A stretch of DNA of 64,000 nt, from assembly GCF_019083995.1 (NCBI RefSeq), contig NZ_JAHRCU010000007.1:152381-216380 (forward strand), in the 5' to 3' direction. Origin of the DNA: Roseococcus sp. SDR (GTDB lineage Bacteria > Pseudomonadota > Alphaproteobacteria > Acetobacterales > Acetobacteraceae). Both the position numbers and the translations under genes were made by a program. The notes beneath the pieces are model-generated. The model was not told where the DNA came from and ran no database searches. It saw only the letters and a list, made by a program, of their open reading frames with translations. This document shows, in pieces, positions 1 to 8,831 of this stretch (position 1 is the first letter of the stretch; every line of letters starts with the position of its first letter).

Positions 1-539
1 GCCGAGCCCTGCCCGCCGATGGCAAAGCCCGTGACGCCACCCAGCACGCCCGTCAGGAGGAGGCCCAGCCCGGCCGCGAGGCGCGAGGGGCGCGGCACGG
101 CGGGATTGCCGCGCCAGAGGATCATCAGCCCCAGCAGGGCCGCCCCTGCCACCAGCAGCGTGGCGCCCAGGCCCATCAGGGCATAGACCACCGCACCCAT
201 CCCATCGCGCGCGAAATGGGACGGCGCGCCCCAGGCCGCGCGCCAGGTGATCCAGCCCTGCTCGAACAGCGCCATGGCCAGCATCATCAGGACCACCGCG
301 TGCGCGAGGCGCCCCGCCTGCTGCGCAGGCGAAAGCGCCGGCCAGAACCAGGCCAGCGTCCAGAACCAGGCAACGAAGGAGGCGGCGAATTTCGCCGGCT
401 TCACCCAGACCGAGACGCCGTCGAACAGCCTTGGGTCCAGTGCTGCCAGCACGAGGCAGGCGAGCAGCCATGCGAGGGCCACCCAGCCGGCCCGCGCGAA
501 ATCCGGCTGCCGGCGATGCAGTTCCGCCAGCATGCTCAT
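1..539 (-). CDS. Polytopic membrane protein, 3' part beyond window
   Basis: Reading leftward from ATG at 539, an open frame runs off the window edge (about 179 residues visible). It overlaps the upstream ABA4-like gene by an ATGA junction, so the two are probably co-translated. The visible protein is very hydrophobic: segments near residues 17-34, 50-70, 80-95, 113-142 and 155-175 look like membrane spans, and the spans are rich in Trp and Ala. I do not recognise the family. No soluble domain is visible and the C-terminus is missing. Reality is supported by the start-stop overlap and the span pattern; function is unknown. Confidence 0.65.
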   Translation of the reverse strand, partial: MSMLAELHRRQPDFARAGWVALAWLLACLVLAALDPRLFDGVSVWVKPAKFAASFVAWFWTLAWFWPALSPAQQAGRLAHAVVLMMLAMALFEQGWITWRAAWGAPSHFARDGMGAVVYALMGLGATLLVAGAALLGLMILWRGNPAVPRPSRLAAGLGLLLTGVLGGVTGFAIGGQGS

Positions 540-946
540 CGCACCACGCGTCGCAGGCCGAGGAAGATGAGCAGGCCCAGCGGCCCGAGCAGGAAGGTGG
601 GCGGCAGGGCCAGCCAGAGGACCCAGCGCGGCAGCCCCTCCGCCGTCGCGCGCCGGGCCATCCAGGCGCCGAGGAAGAGATCGAAGGCCAGGTAATGCAG
701 CCAGCCGGCCAGCAGCACCCAGGGCGAGGCGAAAAGCGCGGCCACGCCGGCCAGGCTGGAGAAGCCGCCCTCCGCCGACGGCATGGCGAAGGTCAGCACC
801 ACGCCATAGGCCAGCGCGAAGGTGACCGGCAGCGCCAGGCCACACAGCGCCCAGTTCACACCGCGCCGATGCGGGAAGAGCAGCAGCGCCACCCAGCCGG
901 CCAGCGCCAGCGTATTGGCAAGGGTGAAGAGGGTCTCGGGCGTCAT
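536..946 (-). CDS. ABA4-like (DUF4281) integral membrane protein
   Basis: A 136-residue membrane protein with four predicted spans. It resembles the ABA4/DUF4281 family, named after the plant neoxanthin-synthesis protein; bacterial members have no established activity. ATG at 946 was preferred to the in-frame TTG at 961, because the TTG lies inside the candidate operator and has no ribosome site. The gene is divergent from the TetR gene at 1031 and its stop overlaps the start of the next membrane gene, so the TetR protein probably controls this pair. The family call rests on overall hydrophobic pattern and short motifs, not on an alignment. Confidence 0.65.
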   Translation of the reverse strand: MTPETLFTLANTLALAGWVALLLFPHRRGVNWALCGLALPVTFALAYGVVLTFAMPSAEGGFSSLAGVAALFASPWVLLAGWLHYLAFDLFLGAWMARRATAEGLPRWVLWLALPPTFLLGPLGLLIFLGLRRVVR

Positions 947-958
947 CGCGTGTCTGTC

Positions 959-1001
959 CAATGGTAAGTTGTCGATATCGCCGCGAACTGACCATTGTCA
1001 A
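959..1001. promoter_or_regulatory. Divergent promoter with candidate TetR operator
   Basis: An inverted repeat, CAATGGTAAGTT at 959-970 and AACTGACCATTG at 986-997 (11 of 12 positions match), sits between the divergent genes. Leftward, a consensus -35 TTGACA (1001-996) and a -10-like TATCGA (977-972) are 18 bases apart and embedded in the repeat, so a bound repressor would block them. TetR proteins commonly bind such palindromes beside their own gene. The sequence match is seen; binding is inference. Confidence 0.45.
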
Positions 1002-1030
1002 GTTCCGGCTGCGGCGCGATACGGGTGGGC

Positions 1031-1645
1031 ATGGCCGTCACCCCCAAGCCGCCCGGGCGCTTCCACCATGGCGATCTGCGCCGCGCCCTGCTCGATGCCC
1101 TGGCCGAGGCGCTTCGCGAGGATCCGCCCGAGGCGCTCTCCCTGCGGGACCTCGCGCGCCGGGCCGGCGTGGCGCATAGCGCCGCCGCGCCGCATTTCGG
1201 CGACAAGCGCGGGCTGCTGACCGCCTTCGCCACCGAGGGCTATCAGCGCCTCGCCACAGCGCAGCGCGCGGCCATGGCGGCGGCGGCGCGGGATCCGGCG
1301 GCGCAGCTCGCGGCTTCGGGCCAGGGCTATCTGGGCTTCGCGCGGGAGAATCCCGGCCATTTCCGCCTGATGATGCGGGCCGATCTGGTGGATGGCACAA
1401 ACCCGGCCCTCTGCGCCGCGCAGGCAGCCGCCTGGCAGCCCCTGGCCGAGGCCATCGCCGCCGGCACGCCGCATCTGGACGCGGCCGAGCGCCATGCGCG
1501 CATGGTCCTCGCCTGGTCGGGCGTGCATGGCTTCGCGGCGCTGGCGGCCGAGCAGGCCGGGCCGGTGCTGGCGGGCGAGGCGGGGCTGGAAGCAGCGGAG
1601 GCGGCGCTGGTGGAGGGCCTGGTCGGCGCCTGCCTCAGGCCGTGA
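1031..1645 (+). CDS. TetR/AcrR family transcriptional regulator
   Basis: A 204-residue repressor-type protein. The N-terminal 55 residues form a TetR helix-turn-helix (core SLRDLARRAGVAHSAAAPHF, then a DK-x-GLL-x-AFA-x-EGY segment). The rest is an alpha-helical ligand domain of the TetR_C type with a conserved pattern near FARENPGHFRLMM. ATG at 1031 was chosen over the GTG-like upstream start because homologous proteins begin shortly before the GRFHHGDLR segment. It is divergent from the ABA4-like membrane gene and its 3' end overlaps the phosphatase gene by 11 bases tail to tail. The ligand is unknown. Confidence 0.85.
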   Translation: MAVTPKPPGRFHHGDLRRALLDALAEALREDPPEALSLRDLARRAGVAHSAAAPHFGDKRGLLTAFATEGYQRLATAQRAAMAAAARDPAAQLAASGQGYLGFARENPGHFRLMMRADLVDGTNPALCAAQAAAWQPLAEAIAAGTPHLDAAERHARMVLAWSGVHGFAALAAEQAGPVLAGEAGLEAAEAALVEGLVGACLRP

Positions 1646-2342
1646 GCAGGCCGATCCGGTCTTCCTCGAAGACACCGCAGGTCAGCACGCCGCCGAAGAC
1701 GGCGCCGGTGTCGAGGTTGATGCGGTTCTCGCGCAGATCGGCCACGCGCTCGCGCACGGGCGTGTGGCCATGCACGATGAAGGCGCCGTGATCGGCCTCG
1801 CTGTCGAGGAAGGCGCCGCGGATGCGCATCAGGTCATCGGGGGATTGCGCATCGAGCGGCACGCCGGGCCGCACGCCCGCATGGGCGAAGAAATAGGGGC
1901 CGACGCGGTGCGAGAGCGTGAGGCCGCGCAGGAAGGCGATGTGATGCGCCGGGATGCCGGTGGCCCAACTTTCGCGCGGGGCGTGTTCGGCCATTCCCCA
2001 GCTCACCAGGGCTTCGCGCCCGCCGTAATACATCCAGTCCGTGGCGCTGGGCGCATCGCCATCCAGCGCGGCGAGCAGCGTCGCCTCATGATTGCCGCGC
2101 AGGTTCACCACGGGACATGCGTCGAAGTTGATCGCCAGTTCGATGGCGCCCGCGCTGTCGGGCCCGCGGTCGATGAAATCGCCCAGATGGATGAGCAGCG
2201 CGCCGGAGGTGGGGTTTTCGGCTAGATCCGCGCGGATCAGCGCGTGAAGTTCGCGCAGCTTCTCCGCACACCCATGCACATCGCCAATGGCATAGACGCG
2301 CTTTCCCCGCGGCATGGCCACGGGCGACTTCAGCCATTTCAT
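1635..2342 (-). CDS. Calcineurin-like (PPP family) metallophosphoesterase
   Basis: A 235-residue phosphatase with every PPP signature: GDVHG (20-24), GDFIDRG (54-60), GNHE (83-86), a histidine in FAHAG, and HGHTP near residue 190. These residues bind two metal ions and the phosphate. The length and order match bacterial serine/threonine (diadenosine tetraphosphatase-like) PPP enzymes. It lies 57 bases downstream of prfB in the same direction, separated by two hairpins. A later in-frame ATG at 2315 is an alternative start. The substrate cannot be told from the sequence. Confidence 0.9.
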   Translation of the reverse strand: MKWLKSPVAMPRGKRVYAIGDVHGCAEKLRELHALIRADLAENPTSGALLIHLGDFIDRGPDSAGAIELAINFDACPVVNLRGNHEATLLAALDGDAPSATDWMYYGGREALVSWGMAEHAPRESWATGIPAHHIAFLRGLTLSHRVGPYFFAHAGVRPGVPLDAQSPDDLMRIRGAFLDSEADHGAFIVHGHTPVRERVADLRENRINLDTGAVFGGVLTCGVFEEDRIGLLTA

Positions 2343-2354
2343 GGGCGGGAGGTG

Positions 2355-2399
2355 CAGGAACCTAAGGTTCCTGCCGGGGTCCAGGGGCAGCGCCCCTGG
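2355..2399. repeat. Two short hairpins between prfB and phosphatase gene
   Basis: CAGGAACCT/AGGTTCCTG (2355-2363 and 2365-2373) and CCAGGGGC/GCCCCTGG (2381-2388 and 2392-2399) form two adjacent palindromes. They begin directly after the prfB stop codon. No T-run follows, so a Rho-independent terminator is unlikely; an mRNA-stabilising or REP-like element fits better. Confidence 0.5.
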
Positions 2400-3531
2400 T
2401 TACCGCGCATTGGCGCTGGCATCCGACCGCGTATTCCCCACGCGTGCCGCGAGTGCGGCCGCCATGAAGTCATCCAGATCCCCATCCAGCACGGCCGAAG
2501 GATTGCCCTTCTCGAGGCCGGAGCGGAGGTCCTTCACCAGCTGATAGGGCTGCAGCACGTAGTTGCGGATCTGGTGGCCCCAGCCGATATCGGTCTTGCC
2601 GGCCTCGATGCCGTCGGTGATCGCCTCGCGCTTGCGGAGTTCCAGCTCGTAGAGGCGCGCCTTCAGCATTTCCATGGCGATGACGCGGTTGCGGTGCTGC
2701 GAGCGGTCCTGCGTCGACGCGGCGACGATACCCGTCGGGATATGCGTGAAGCGCACGCCCGATTCGGTCTTGTTCACGTGCTGCCCGCCGGCGCCGGAGG
2801 CGCGGAAGGTGTCGGTCTTGAGGTCGGCCGGGTTGATCTCGATCTCGATCTTGTCGTCGATCACGGGATAGACATAGACGCTGGCGAAGCTGGTCTGCCG
2901 CTTGTCATTGCCGCCGAAGGGGCTGATCCGCACCAGCCGATGGACACCGGTCTCGGTCTTGAGCCAGCCGAAGGCGTTGGGGCCGGTGACCTGCAGCGTG
3001 GCGGATTTGATGCCCGCCTCTTCGCCTTCCGACTGCTCGGTCACCGTCACCTTGTAGCCGCGGCGCTCGGCCCAGCGCATGTACATGCGCATGAGCATCT
3101 CAGCCCAGTCCTGCGCCTCGGTGCCGCCGGCGCCGGCATTGACTTCGAGATAGGCGTCGTTCCCGTCCGCCTCGCCCGAGAGCAGGCTTTCGATCTCCCG
3201 GCGCTTCGCCTCGGCGGCAAAGTTTTCGAGGTCCGCGACCGCGGCATCGGCCGTGGCCGTGTCATCCTCGGCCTCGGCCAGCTCGATGAGCTCGATCGCA
3301 TCCGCCACGGCCTGTTCGAGGCGCTGCACGCCCTCGATCTGGTCCGCCAGGCGGGTGCGCTCGCGCATCACCTTGGAGGCTTCGGCGGCGTCATTCCACA
3401 GGGAGGGGTCTTCGGCTCGCGCGTTCAGTTCGGCGAGGCGGATGAGGGAGGCATCCCAGTCAAAGATGCCTCCTCAGCAGGGACACCGAAGCGGTGATCT
3501 GCTCTTGGAGCTGGAGGGCGTCTGCGCGCAT
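2400..3531 (-). CDS. prfB: Peptide chain release factor 2, with programmed +1 frameshift
   Basis: RF2 recognises UGA and UAA stop codons and triggers peptide release on the ribosome. Translation starts at ATG 3531 and reads 23 codons to an in-frame TGA at 3462-3460; a +1 shift at CTT-TGA continues into the long frame, giving 376 residues. The second frame carries the RF2 stop-recognition tripeptide SPF (about residue 205) and the GGQ motif ([12 protein letters not shown], about 249). An annotation starting at the internal ATG 3371 would lose 53 N-terminal residues. It starts 6 bases after the PBP1A stop, so both are probably one transcript. Expression is self-regulated: low RF2 favours the shift. 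Confidence 0.97.
3459..3474 (-). promoter_or_regulatory. prfB +1 recoding site
   Basis: Reading leftward: an internal Shine-Dalgarno AGGAGG (3474-3469), a three-base spacer CAT, the slippery codon CTT (3465-3463), then TGA followed by C. This matches the classic RF2 frameshift signal in element order and spacing. The codons before and after the site encode RF2 sequence in the two frames, which confirms it is not a sequencing error. Confidence 0.95.
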
Positions 3532-3537
3532 GGCGGT

Positions 3538-6102
3538 TCAGTAGAGCCCGCCCAGCCCGCTGTCCACCCGGGCGGCCGCGCCCGAGCCCATTTCCGTCGG
3601 CATGGTGGCGGAATTTTCCGTCCCCGGCCGGAAGGCCTCCAGGATGGTCTCGCCGCGATCGGTCTGGATGCGGACCAGCGCCACGCCCGGCGGCGCGCGG
3701 AAGGGCACGGCGGGGCTGCCCTGCAGGGCGGCGGCCAGCACCTCGCGGAAGATCGGCGCGGCATTGGTGCCGCCGGTCTCGCCTTGGCCCAGGCTGCGCG
3801 GATCATCATAGCCGACCCAGACGGCGATCACGATATCCGGCGTGAAGCCGACGAACCAATTGTCCTTGTAGTCATCCGTCGTGCCGGTCTTGCCCGCGAC
3901 GGGGCGGTTCAGGCCGGCGCCGGCGCGCGCGCCCGTGCCGCGCTGCACCGCGCCCTGCAGGATGCTGGTGATCTGGAAGGCGGCGATGGGGTCCGCGATC
4001 TGCCGGCGATTGTCGGTGAATCGCGGCGGCCCGCCCTCGGGGCCGGAAGAGCAGCCGGCGCAATCGCGGTTGCTGCTGCGCCAGATCACGCGGCCGCGCT
4101 GGTCCTGCACGCTGTCGATCAGCGTGGGCTCCACCCGCTTGCCGCCGTTGACGAAGCTCGCATAGGCCGCCGCCTGGCGCAGCACAGTCGTCTCGCCGGC
4201 GCCCAGGCTCATCGAGAGGAAGCGCGGCATGTTCTCGATCACGCCGAAGCGGGCGGCCGTCTCGCTCACGCGATCCATGCCGACCTCCTGCGCGATGCGG
4301 ACGGTGACGAGGTTGAGGCTGCGCTCCAGCGCGTTGCGCATGGTGACATAGCCGCCGGAGGAGCCGCCGCCGTAATTGCCAGGCCGCCAGACGCCCTGCG
4401 GGGTGGCGATCTCGACGCCGCCATCCAGGAAGCGCTGGTTGGGCGGGATGCCCTGCTCCAGCGCCGAGATGTAGACATAAGGCTTGAAGGAGGAGCCGGG
4501 CTGCCTGAGCGCCTGGCTCGCGCGGTTGAACTGGCTGCGCTCGAAGCTCCAGCCGCCGGCCATGGCGAGAACACGGCCGGTGTTGGGGTCGAGCGCGACG
4601 ACGGCGCCCTCCACATCCGGGATCTGGCGCAGCAGCACGCGGTCGGCGCGCGGCGCGGGCGCATTGCGCGGCGGCGTGGCGCCGGCGGCCGGTGCGGCGG
4701 CCGGCGCCGGCTCCACCATCACGACGTCACCCAGCGCCAGCACGTCGGACATGCGGCGCGGCGGGTTGCCCAGGCGCACGGGCTGAATGCCCTGGCTCGG
4801 CAGCACGGGGCGGGCCCAGGCCAGATCCTCCAGCAGGATGGTGCCGGTGCGCGGCTCGGCGGGGGCACGCGGGTTGGCGCGCTCGAACCAGCCCACGCGG
4901 GCGTCGCGCTCGCGCAGCTCGATCACCACGGCCTGGCGCCATTCAGGCAGCATGCCGGGCGGGCGGCCGAAAGCCTCCAGCGCGGGCAGCCATTCCGTCG
5001 CGCCATGGGCGCTCTTCGCCAGCGGGCCGCGCCAGCCGCCGCGGCGGCGGTCGAAGGCGAGCAACCCGTTGCGCAGCGCGACCTCCGTCGCGGCCTGGAG
5101 GGCGGGGTCGAGACTGGTGCGGACGACAAGGCCGCCGCCCTGCGTCTGCTCCTGCCCGAAGCGGGAGATCAGCTCGCGCCGCACATCCTCGGTGAAGTGG
5201 CCACCCACGGGGACGACTTCCGGCCGGCGGAAGGGGCGGGCCAGGATGGTCTCGGCGCGGGCGGTGGCGGCCTCCTCGGCCGTGATCACGCGGTCATCCA
5301 CCATGCGCTCGAGCACCCAGTTGCGGCGGATGCGGGCCTGCTCGGGGAAGCGCAGCGGATTGTAGTTGTTGGGCGCCTTGGGCAGGGCCGCCAGGAAGGC
5401 CATCTCGGAGAGGCTCAGCTCCTCAAGCGACTTGTTGAAATAGGCCTGGGCGGCGGCGGCCACGCCATAGGCCTGGGCGCCGAGGAAAATCTCGTTCAGG
5501 TAGATCTCGAGAATGCGGGATTTGGGCAGGGCGTTTTCCAGGCGGATCGCCAGCAGCGCCTCGCGCGCCTTGCGCAGCACCGTGCGGTCGCTGCCCACCA
5601 GCATGTTCTTCGCCACCTGCTGGGTGATGGTGGAGGCGCCGACCATGCGGCGGCCCGTCCCGTATTGCTCGATATTGGTGATGATGGCGCGGATCACCGC
5701 CGCCGGGTCCACGCCGTGGTGGCTCTCGAAATTCTGGTCCTCGGCAGAGATGAAGGCCTGTTGCAGGCGGCGCGGGATCGCCTCGATCGGCACGAAGACG
5801 CGGCGCTCTGCGGCCAGTTCGGCCATCAGGCGGCTGTCGCCGGCATAGATGCGGCTCATCTGCGGGGGCGAGTAGTCGGCCAGCCAGCGATAGTCGGGCA
5901 GGCCAGCCTCCAGGCTGCGATACAGGCCATAGGCCGCGACCGCGCCGCCCAGCGCCAGGACGGCGGCCAGGATGAAGAGGCTGCGGATGAAGCCTCCGAA
6001 CAGCCGGAAGGGCGGCCGCTTTTTGGGCGGCGGCGGGGGCGCGAGCTTGTCCGGCCGCGGCGGGACGACCGGGGCCTCGATGGCGGGCGGAGGCGTATTC
6101 AT
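3538..6102 (-). CDS. mrcA: Penicillin-binding protein 1A (transglycosylase/transpeptidase)
   Basis: A bifunctional peptidoglycan synthase of 854 residues. It has a proline-rich cytoplasmic tail (1-33), one membrane anchor (about 39-61), and a GT51 glycosyltransferase domain with catalytic Glu121 in EDQNFESHHG. The insertion and linker of class A PBPs follow, then a transpeptidase domain with GSSFKP (serine about 535), SLN, and KTGTTDD (about 735). Polymerisation of lipid II and cross-linking take place in the periplasm. It is the first gene of a leftward unit with prfB 6 bases downstream. Length and motifs are normal for alphaproteobacterial PBP1A. Confidence 0.96.
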   Translation of the reverse strand: MNTPPPAIEAPVVPPRPDKLAPPPPPKKRPPFRLFGGFIRSLFILAAVLALGGAVAAYGLYRSLEAGLPDYRWLADYSPPQMSRIYAGDSRLMAELAAERRVFVPIEAIPRRLQQAFISAEDQNFESHHGVDPAAVIRAIITNIEQYGTGRRMVGASTITQQVAKNMLVGSDRTVLRKAREALLAIRLENALPKSRILEIYLNEIFLGAQAYGVAAAAQAYFNKSLEELSLSEMAFLAALPKAPNNYNPLRFPEQARIRRNWVLERMVDDRVITAEEAATARAETILARPFRRPEVVPVGGHFTEDVRRELISRFGQEQTQGGGLVVRTSLDPALQAATEVALRNGLLAFDRRRGGWRGPLAKSAHGATEWLPALEAFGRPPGMLPEWRQAVVIELRERDARVGWFERANPRAPAEPRTGTILLEDLAWARPVLPSQGIQPVRLGNPPRRMSDVLALGDVVMVEPAPAAAPAAGATPPRNAPAPRADRVLLRQIPDVEGAVVALDPNTGRVLAMAGGWSFERSQFNRASQALRQPGSSFKPYVYISALEQGIPPNQRFLDGGVEIATPQGVWRPGNYGGGSSGGYVTMRNALERSLNLVTVRIAQEVGMDRVSETAARFGVIENMPRFLSMSLGAGETTVLRQAAAYASFVNGGKRVEPTLIDSVQDQRGRVIWRSSNRDCAGCSSGPEGGPPRFTDNRRQIADPIAAFQITSILQGAVQRGTGARAGAGLNRPVAGKTGTTDDYKDNWFVGFTPDIVIAVWVGYDDPRSLGQGETGGTNAAPIFREVLAAALQGSPAVPFRAPPGVALVRIQTDRGETILEAFRPGTENSATMPTEMGSGAAARVDSGLGGLY

Positions 6103-6265
6103 GCGCGCCCTCTAGCACAAAATCCGAACGAATCGCGCGCCTTCTGCGCGGGTCCGGGATGCGGCCATTCATATGGAGCGCAAGAAAGGTGAAGGCCACC
6201 TAGCTTGCGGCGTAATCTTGCTGCTACACACGCCGCTTCATTCGGTGCCCCTCGGGAGAACAAAC

Positions 6266-7852
6266 ATGGCCTGGACCCGGAGAATCTTCGCCCTGCTGGG
6301 GGCGCTTTCCTTGGCGACGCCCCTTCAGGCGCAACCCGCGGACCGGACCCTGAACATGGCGGTCGGCGCCCCGGTCACCTCGCTGGACCCGCATTTCCAC
6401 CAGCTTTCGCCCAACAACGCCGTAGCGGCGATGATCTTCGACCGGCTGATCAACACCGATGGCCAGGCGCGCATGCAGCCCGGCCTGGCCGAGAGCTGGA
6501 CGGCCATCGCGCCCGATGTCTGGGAGTTCAAGCTGCGGCGCGGGGTGCGCTTCCACAACGGCAATGAATTCACCGCAGAGGATGTGGTCTTCACCTTCCA
6601 GCGCGTGCCGAACGTGCCCAACAGCCCGTCCAGCTTCGCCGCCTTCGTGCGCCCGATCCGCAATGTGGAGGTGGTGGACAGCCACACGCTGCGCATCACC
6701 ACCAACGGCCCCTATCCCCTGCTGCCGCAGGACATGACGAACCTCTACATCCTCGACCGCGAGACGCATCAGGGCGTCACCACCGAGGATTTCAACGCCG
6801 GCCGTGCCGCCATCGGCACCGGGCCCTACCGCATGGTCAGCCATCGCATGGGCGACCGCATCGAGTTCGAGCGCAACGAGCAGTATTTCGGCGAGCGCCC
6901 GGCCTTCGCCCGCGTGAATTACCGCATGATCACCAATGACAGCGCCCGCACCGCGGCGCTGCTGGCGGGCGATGTGGAGTTCATCGACCAGGTTCCCACG
7001 GCCGACCTCACGCGCCTGCGCGGCGATCAGCGCATCGCGATGAGCGAGGTGACGGGCCTGCGCCTGATCTATCTCAGCTTCGACCACCACCGCGATGAGG
7101 CCTCGCCCTTCGTGACCGACGCCGAAGGCCGCCCCATCCCGCGCAATCCGCTGCGCGACATCCGCGTGCGGCGCGCGCTGTCCATGGCGATTGATCGCCA
7201 GGCCATCGTGGACCGCGTGATGGAAGGGGCCGGCACGCCGACGGCACAGTTCTTCCCGCCCGGCATCTTCTCCTTCATCAATGACTTCCCCGCCCAGCGG
7301 CCGGACCCCGAGGGTGCGCGCCGCCTGCTGGCCGAAGCGGGCTTCCCGAACGGCTTCCGCATCACCCTGCATGGGCCGAATGACCGCTACCCCAATGACG
7401 GCCGCGTGATCCAGGCCATCGGCCAGATGTGGACGCGCATCGGCGTGCGCACGGCGGTCGAGGCGCAGCCCTGGACCACCTTCGTGGCCCGCGCCGGCCG
7501 TGGCGAGTTCTCCGCCTTCCTCATCGGCTGGGGCTCCAACCCCGAGGGTTCGCACCCGCTGCGCAACCTGATCGCGACGCCGGATCGCGAGCGCGGCTGG
7601 GGGGCCAGCAACCGCGGCCGCTACAGCAACCGCGCGATTGATGCCCAGCTGGAGCAGGCGCTGCGCGAGATCGACGATGCGCGGCGCGAGCAACTGCTGA
7701 TCGCCGCCCAGCGCGCCGCCTTCGAGGATGTGGCCATCGTGCCGCTCTACATCCAGACCAATATCTGGGCGATGCGGCGGAACCTCCAGCATGCCTCGCG
7801 CGCGGATGAGCTGACCCGGGCACAGGATATCCGCCCCGCCGCGGCACGCTGA
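6266..7852 (+). CDS. ABC transporter substrate-binding protein, SBP_bac_5 family
   Basis: A 528-residue periplasmic receptor with a signal peptide cleaved after about residue 22 (LATPLQAQ). It has the DppA/OppA family layout, including the N-terminal VTSLDPHF and the LAESWT segment about 70 residues further on. ATG 6266 is chosen over upstream starts because GGGAG lies 7 bases before it and the signal peptide begins there. It heads a five-gene rightward operon whose other members are two permeases and two ATPases, so it should deliver a peptide, or another small ligand, to that importer. The ligand class is inferred from the family only. Confidence 0.93.
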   Translation: MAWTRRIFALLGALSLATPLQAQPADRTLNMAVGAPVTSLDPHFHQLSPNNAVAAMIFDRLINTDGQARMQPGLAESWTAIAPDVWEFKLRRGVRFHNGNEFTAEDVVFTFQRVPNVPNSPSSFAAFVRPIRNVEVVDSHTLRITTNGPYPLLPQDMTNLYILDRETHQGVTTEDFNAGRAAIGTGPYRMVSHRMGDRIEFERNEQYFGERPAFARVNYRMITNDSARTAALLAGDVEFIDQVPTADLTRLRGDQRIAMSEVTGLRLIYLSFDHHRDEASPFVTDAEGRPIPRNPLRDIRVRRALSMAIDRQAIVDRVMEGAGTPTAQFFPPGIFSFINDFPAQRPDPEGARRLLAEAGFPNGFRITLHGPNDRYPNDGRVIQAIGQMWTRIGVRTAVEAQPWTTFVARAGRGEFSAFLIGWGSNPEGSHPLRNLIATPDRERGWGASNRGRYSNRAIDAQLEQALREIDDARREQLLIAAQRAAFEDVAIVPLYIQTNIWAMRRNLQHASRADELTRAQDIRPAAAR

Positions 7853-7856
7853 CGAC

Positions 7857-8831
7857 ATGACCGTCTATCTGCTGCGGCGGATTTCCCAGTCGTTCCTCGT
7901 GCTCGTCGCGATGAGCATGATCGTCTTCATCGGCGTCTATGCCGTGGGCGATCCGGTGGAGATCCTGATCTCGCCCGATGCGGACCAGATGGAGCGCGAG
8001 CGCGCGATCCAGGCGCTGGGTCTCGACCTGCCGCTCTGGGAGCAATACGGCGTCTTCGTCTGGCGCGCCCTGCACGGCGATCTCGGCCGCAGCTTCGTCT
8101 ACAATGAGCCGGCCTTGCAGCTCATCCTGCAGAAGATGCCGGCGACGCTGGAGCTCGCCTTCGGCTCCATGTTCATCTCGGTGCTGATCGGCCTGCCGCT
8201 CGGCATGTATGCGGGCCTGCGGCCGGAGAGCCCGGGCTCCAAGATGATCATGGCGGGCAGCATCCTCGGCTTCTCGCTGCCCACCTTCTGGGTGGGGCTC
8301 ATGCTGATCATGGTGTTTGCCGTGCAACTGGGTTGGCTACCCTCCACCGGGCGCGGCGAGACGGCCTATTTCCTCGGCCTGCAATGGTCCTTCCTGACCG
8401 CCAACGGCCTCTCCCACCTCATCATGCCGGCGATCAACCTCGCTTTGTTCAAGATCAGCCTCGTCATCCGCCTCACGCGCTCCGGCGTGCGGGAGACGAT
8501 GCTGATGGATTATGTGAAGTTCGCGCGCGCCAAGGGTCTTTCGCCCGCGCGCGTCACCTTCGTCCACGTCTTCAAGAACATCCTGATCCCGGTGGTGACC
8601 GTAGTCGGGCTAGAGCTCGGCTCCACCATCGCCTTCTCGGTGGTGACGGAGAGCGTCTTCGCCTGGCCGGGCATGGGCAAGCTGATCATCGACAGCATCA
8701 ACGTGCTCGATCGCCCGGTGATCGTGGCCTACCTCATGATCATCGTGCTGATGTTCATCACCATCAACCTGATCGTGGACCTGCTCTATTCCGCGCTCGA
8801 TCCGCGCGTCCGGCTGGAGGGCAAGGCATGA
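7857..8831 (+). CDS. Peptide-type ABC permease, DppB/OppB family
   Basis: A 324-residue inner-membrane protein with about six spans. It has a long periplasmic loop after the first span and the ABC permease EAA-type loop (DYVKFARAKGLSPARVTFVH, about 220-240), which contacts the ATPases. The gene starts 4 bases after the binding-protein stop and overlaps the next permease by four bases. It forms the translocation channel with the product of 8828-9739. Confidence 0.95.
   Translation: MTVYLLRRISQSFLVLVAMSMIVFIGVYAVGDPVEILISPDADQMERERAIQALGLDLPLWEQYGVFVWRALHGDLGRSFVYNEPALQLILQKMPATLELAFGSMFISVLIGLPLGMYAGLRPESPGSKMIMAGSILGFSLPTFWVGLMLIMVFAVQLGWLPSTGRGETAYFLGLQWSFLTANGLSHLIMPAINLALFKISLVIRLTRSGVRETMLMDYVKFARAKGLSPARVTFVHVFKNILIPVVTVVGLELGSTIAFSVVTESVFAWPGMGKLIIDSINVLDRPVIVAYLMIIVLMFITINLIVDLLYSALDPRVRLEGKA

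Noticed and set aside
3371..3531. prfB as a frameshifted pseudogene
   Set aside because: The in-frame TGA sits in the canonical RF2 frameshift signal with AGGAGG and CTT at the correct spacing, so the break is programmed.
3253..6192. Open frame of about 979 codons on the plus strand
   Set aside because: It is antisense to PBP1A, which has every catalytic motif; the product is Arg/Ala/His-rich without any recognisable domain.
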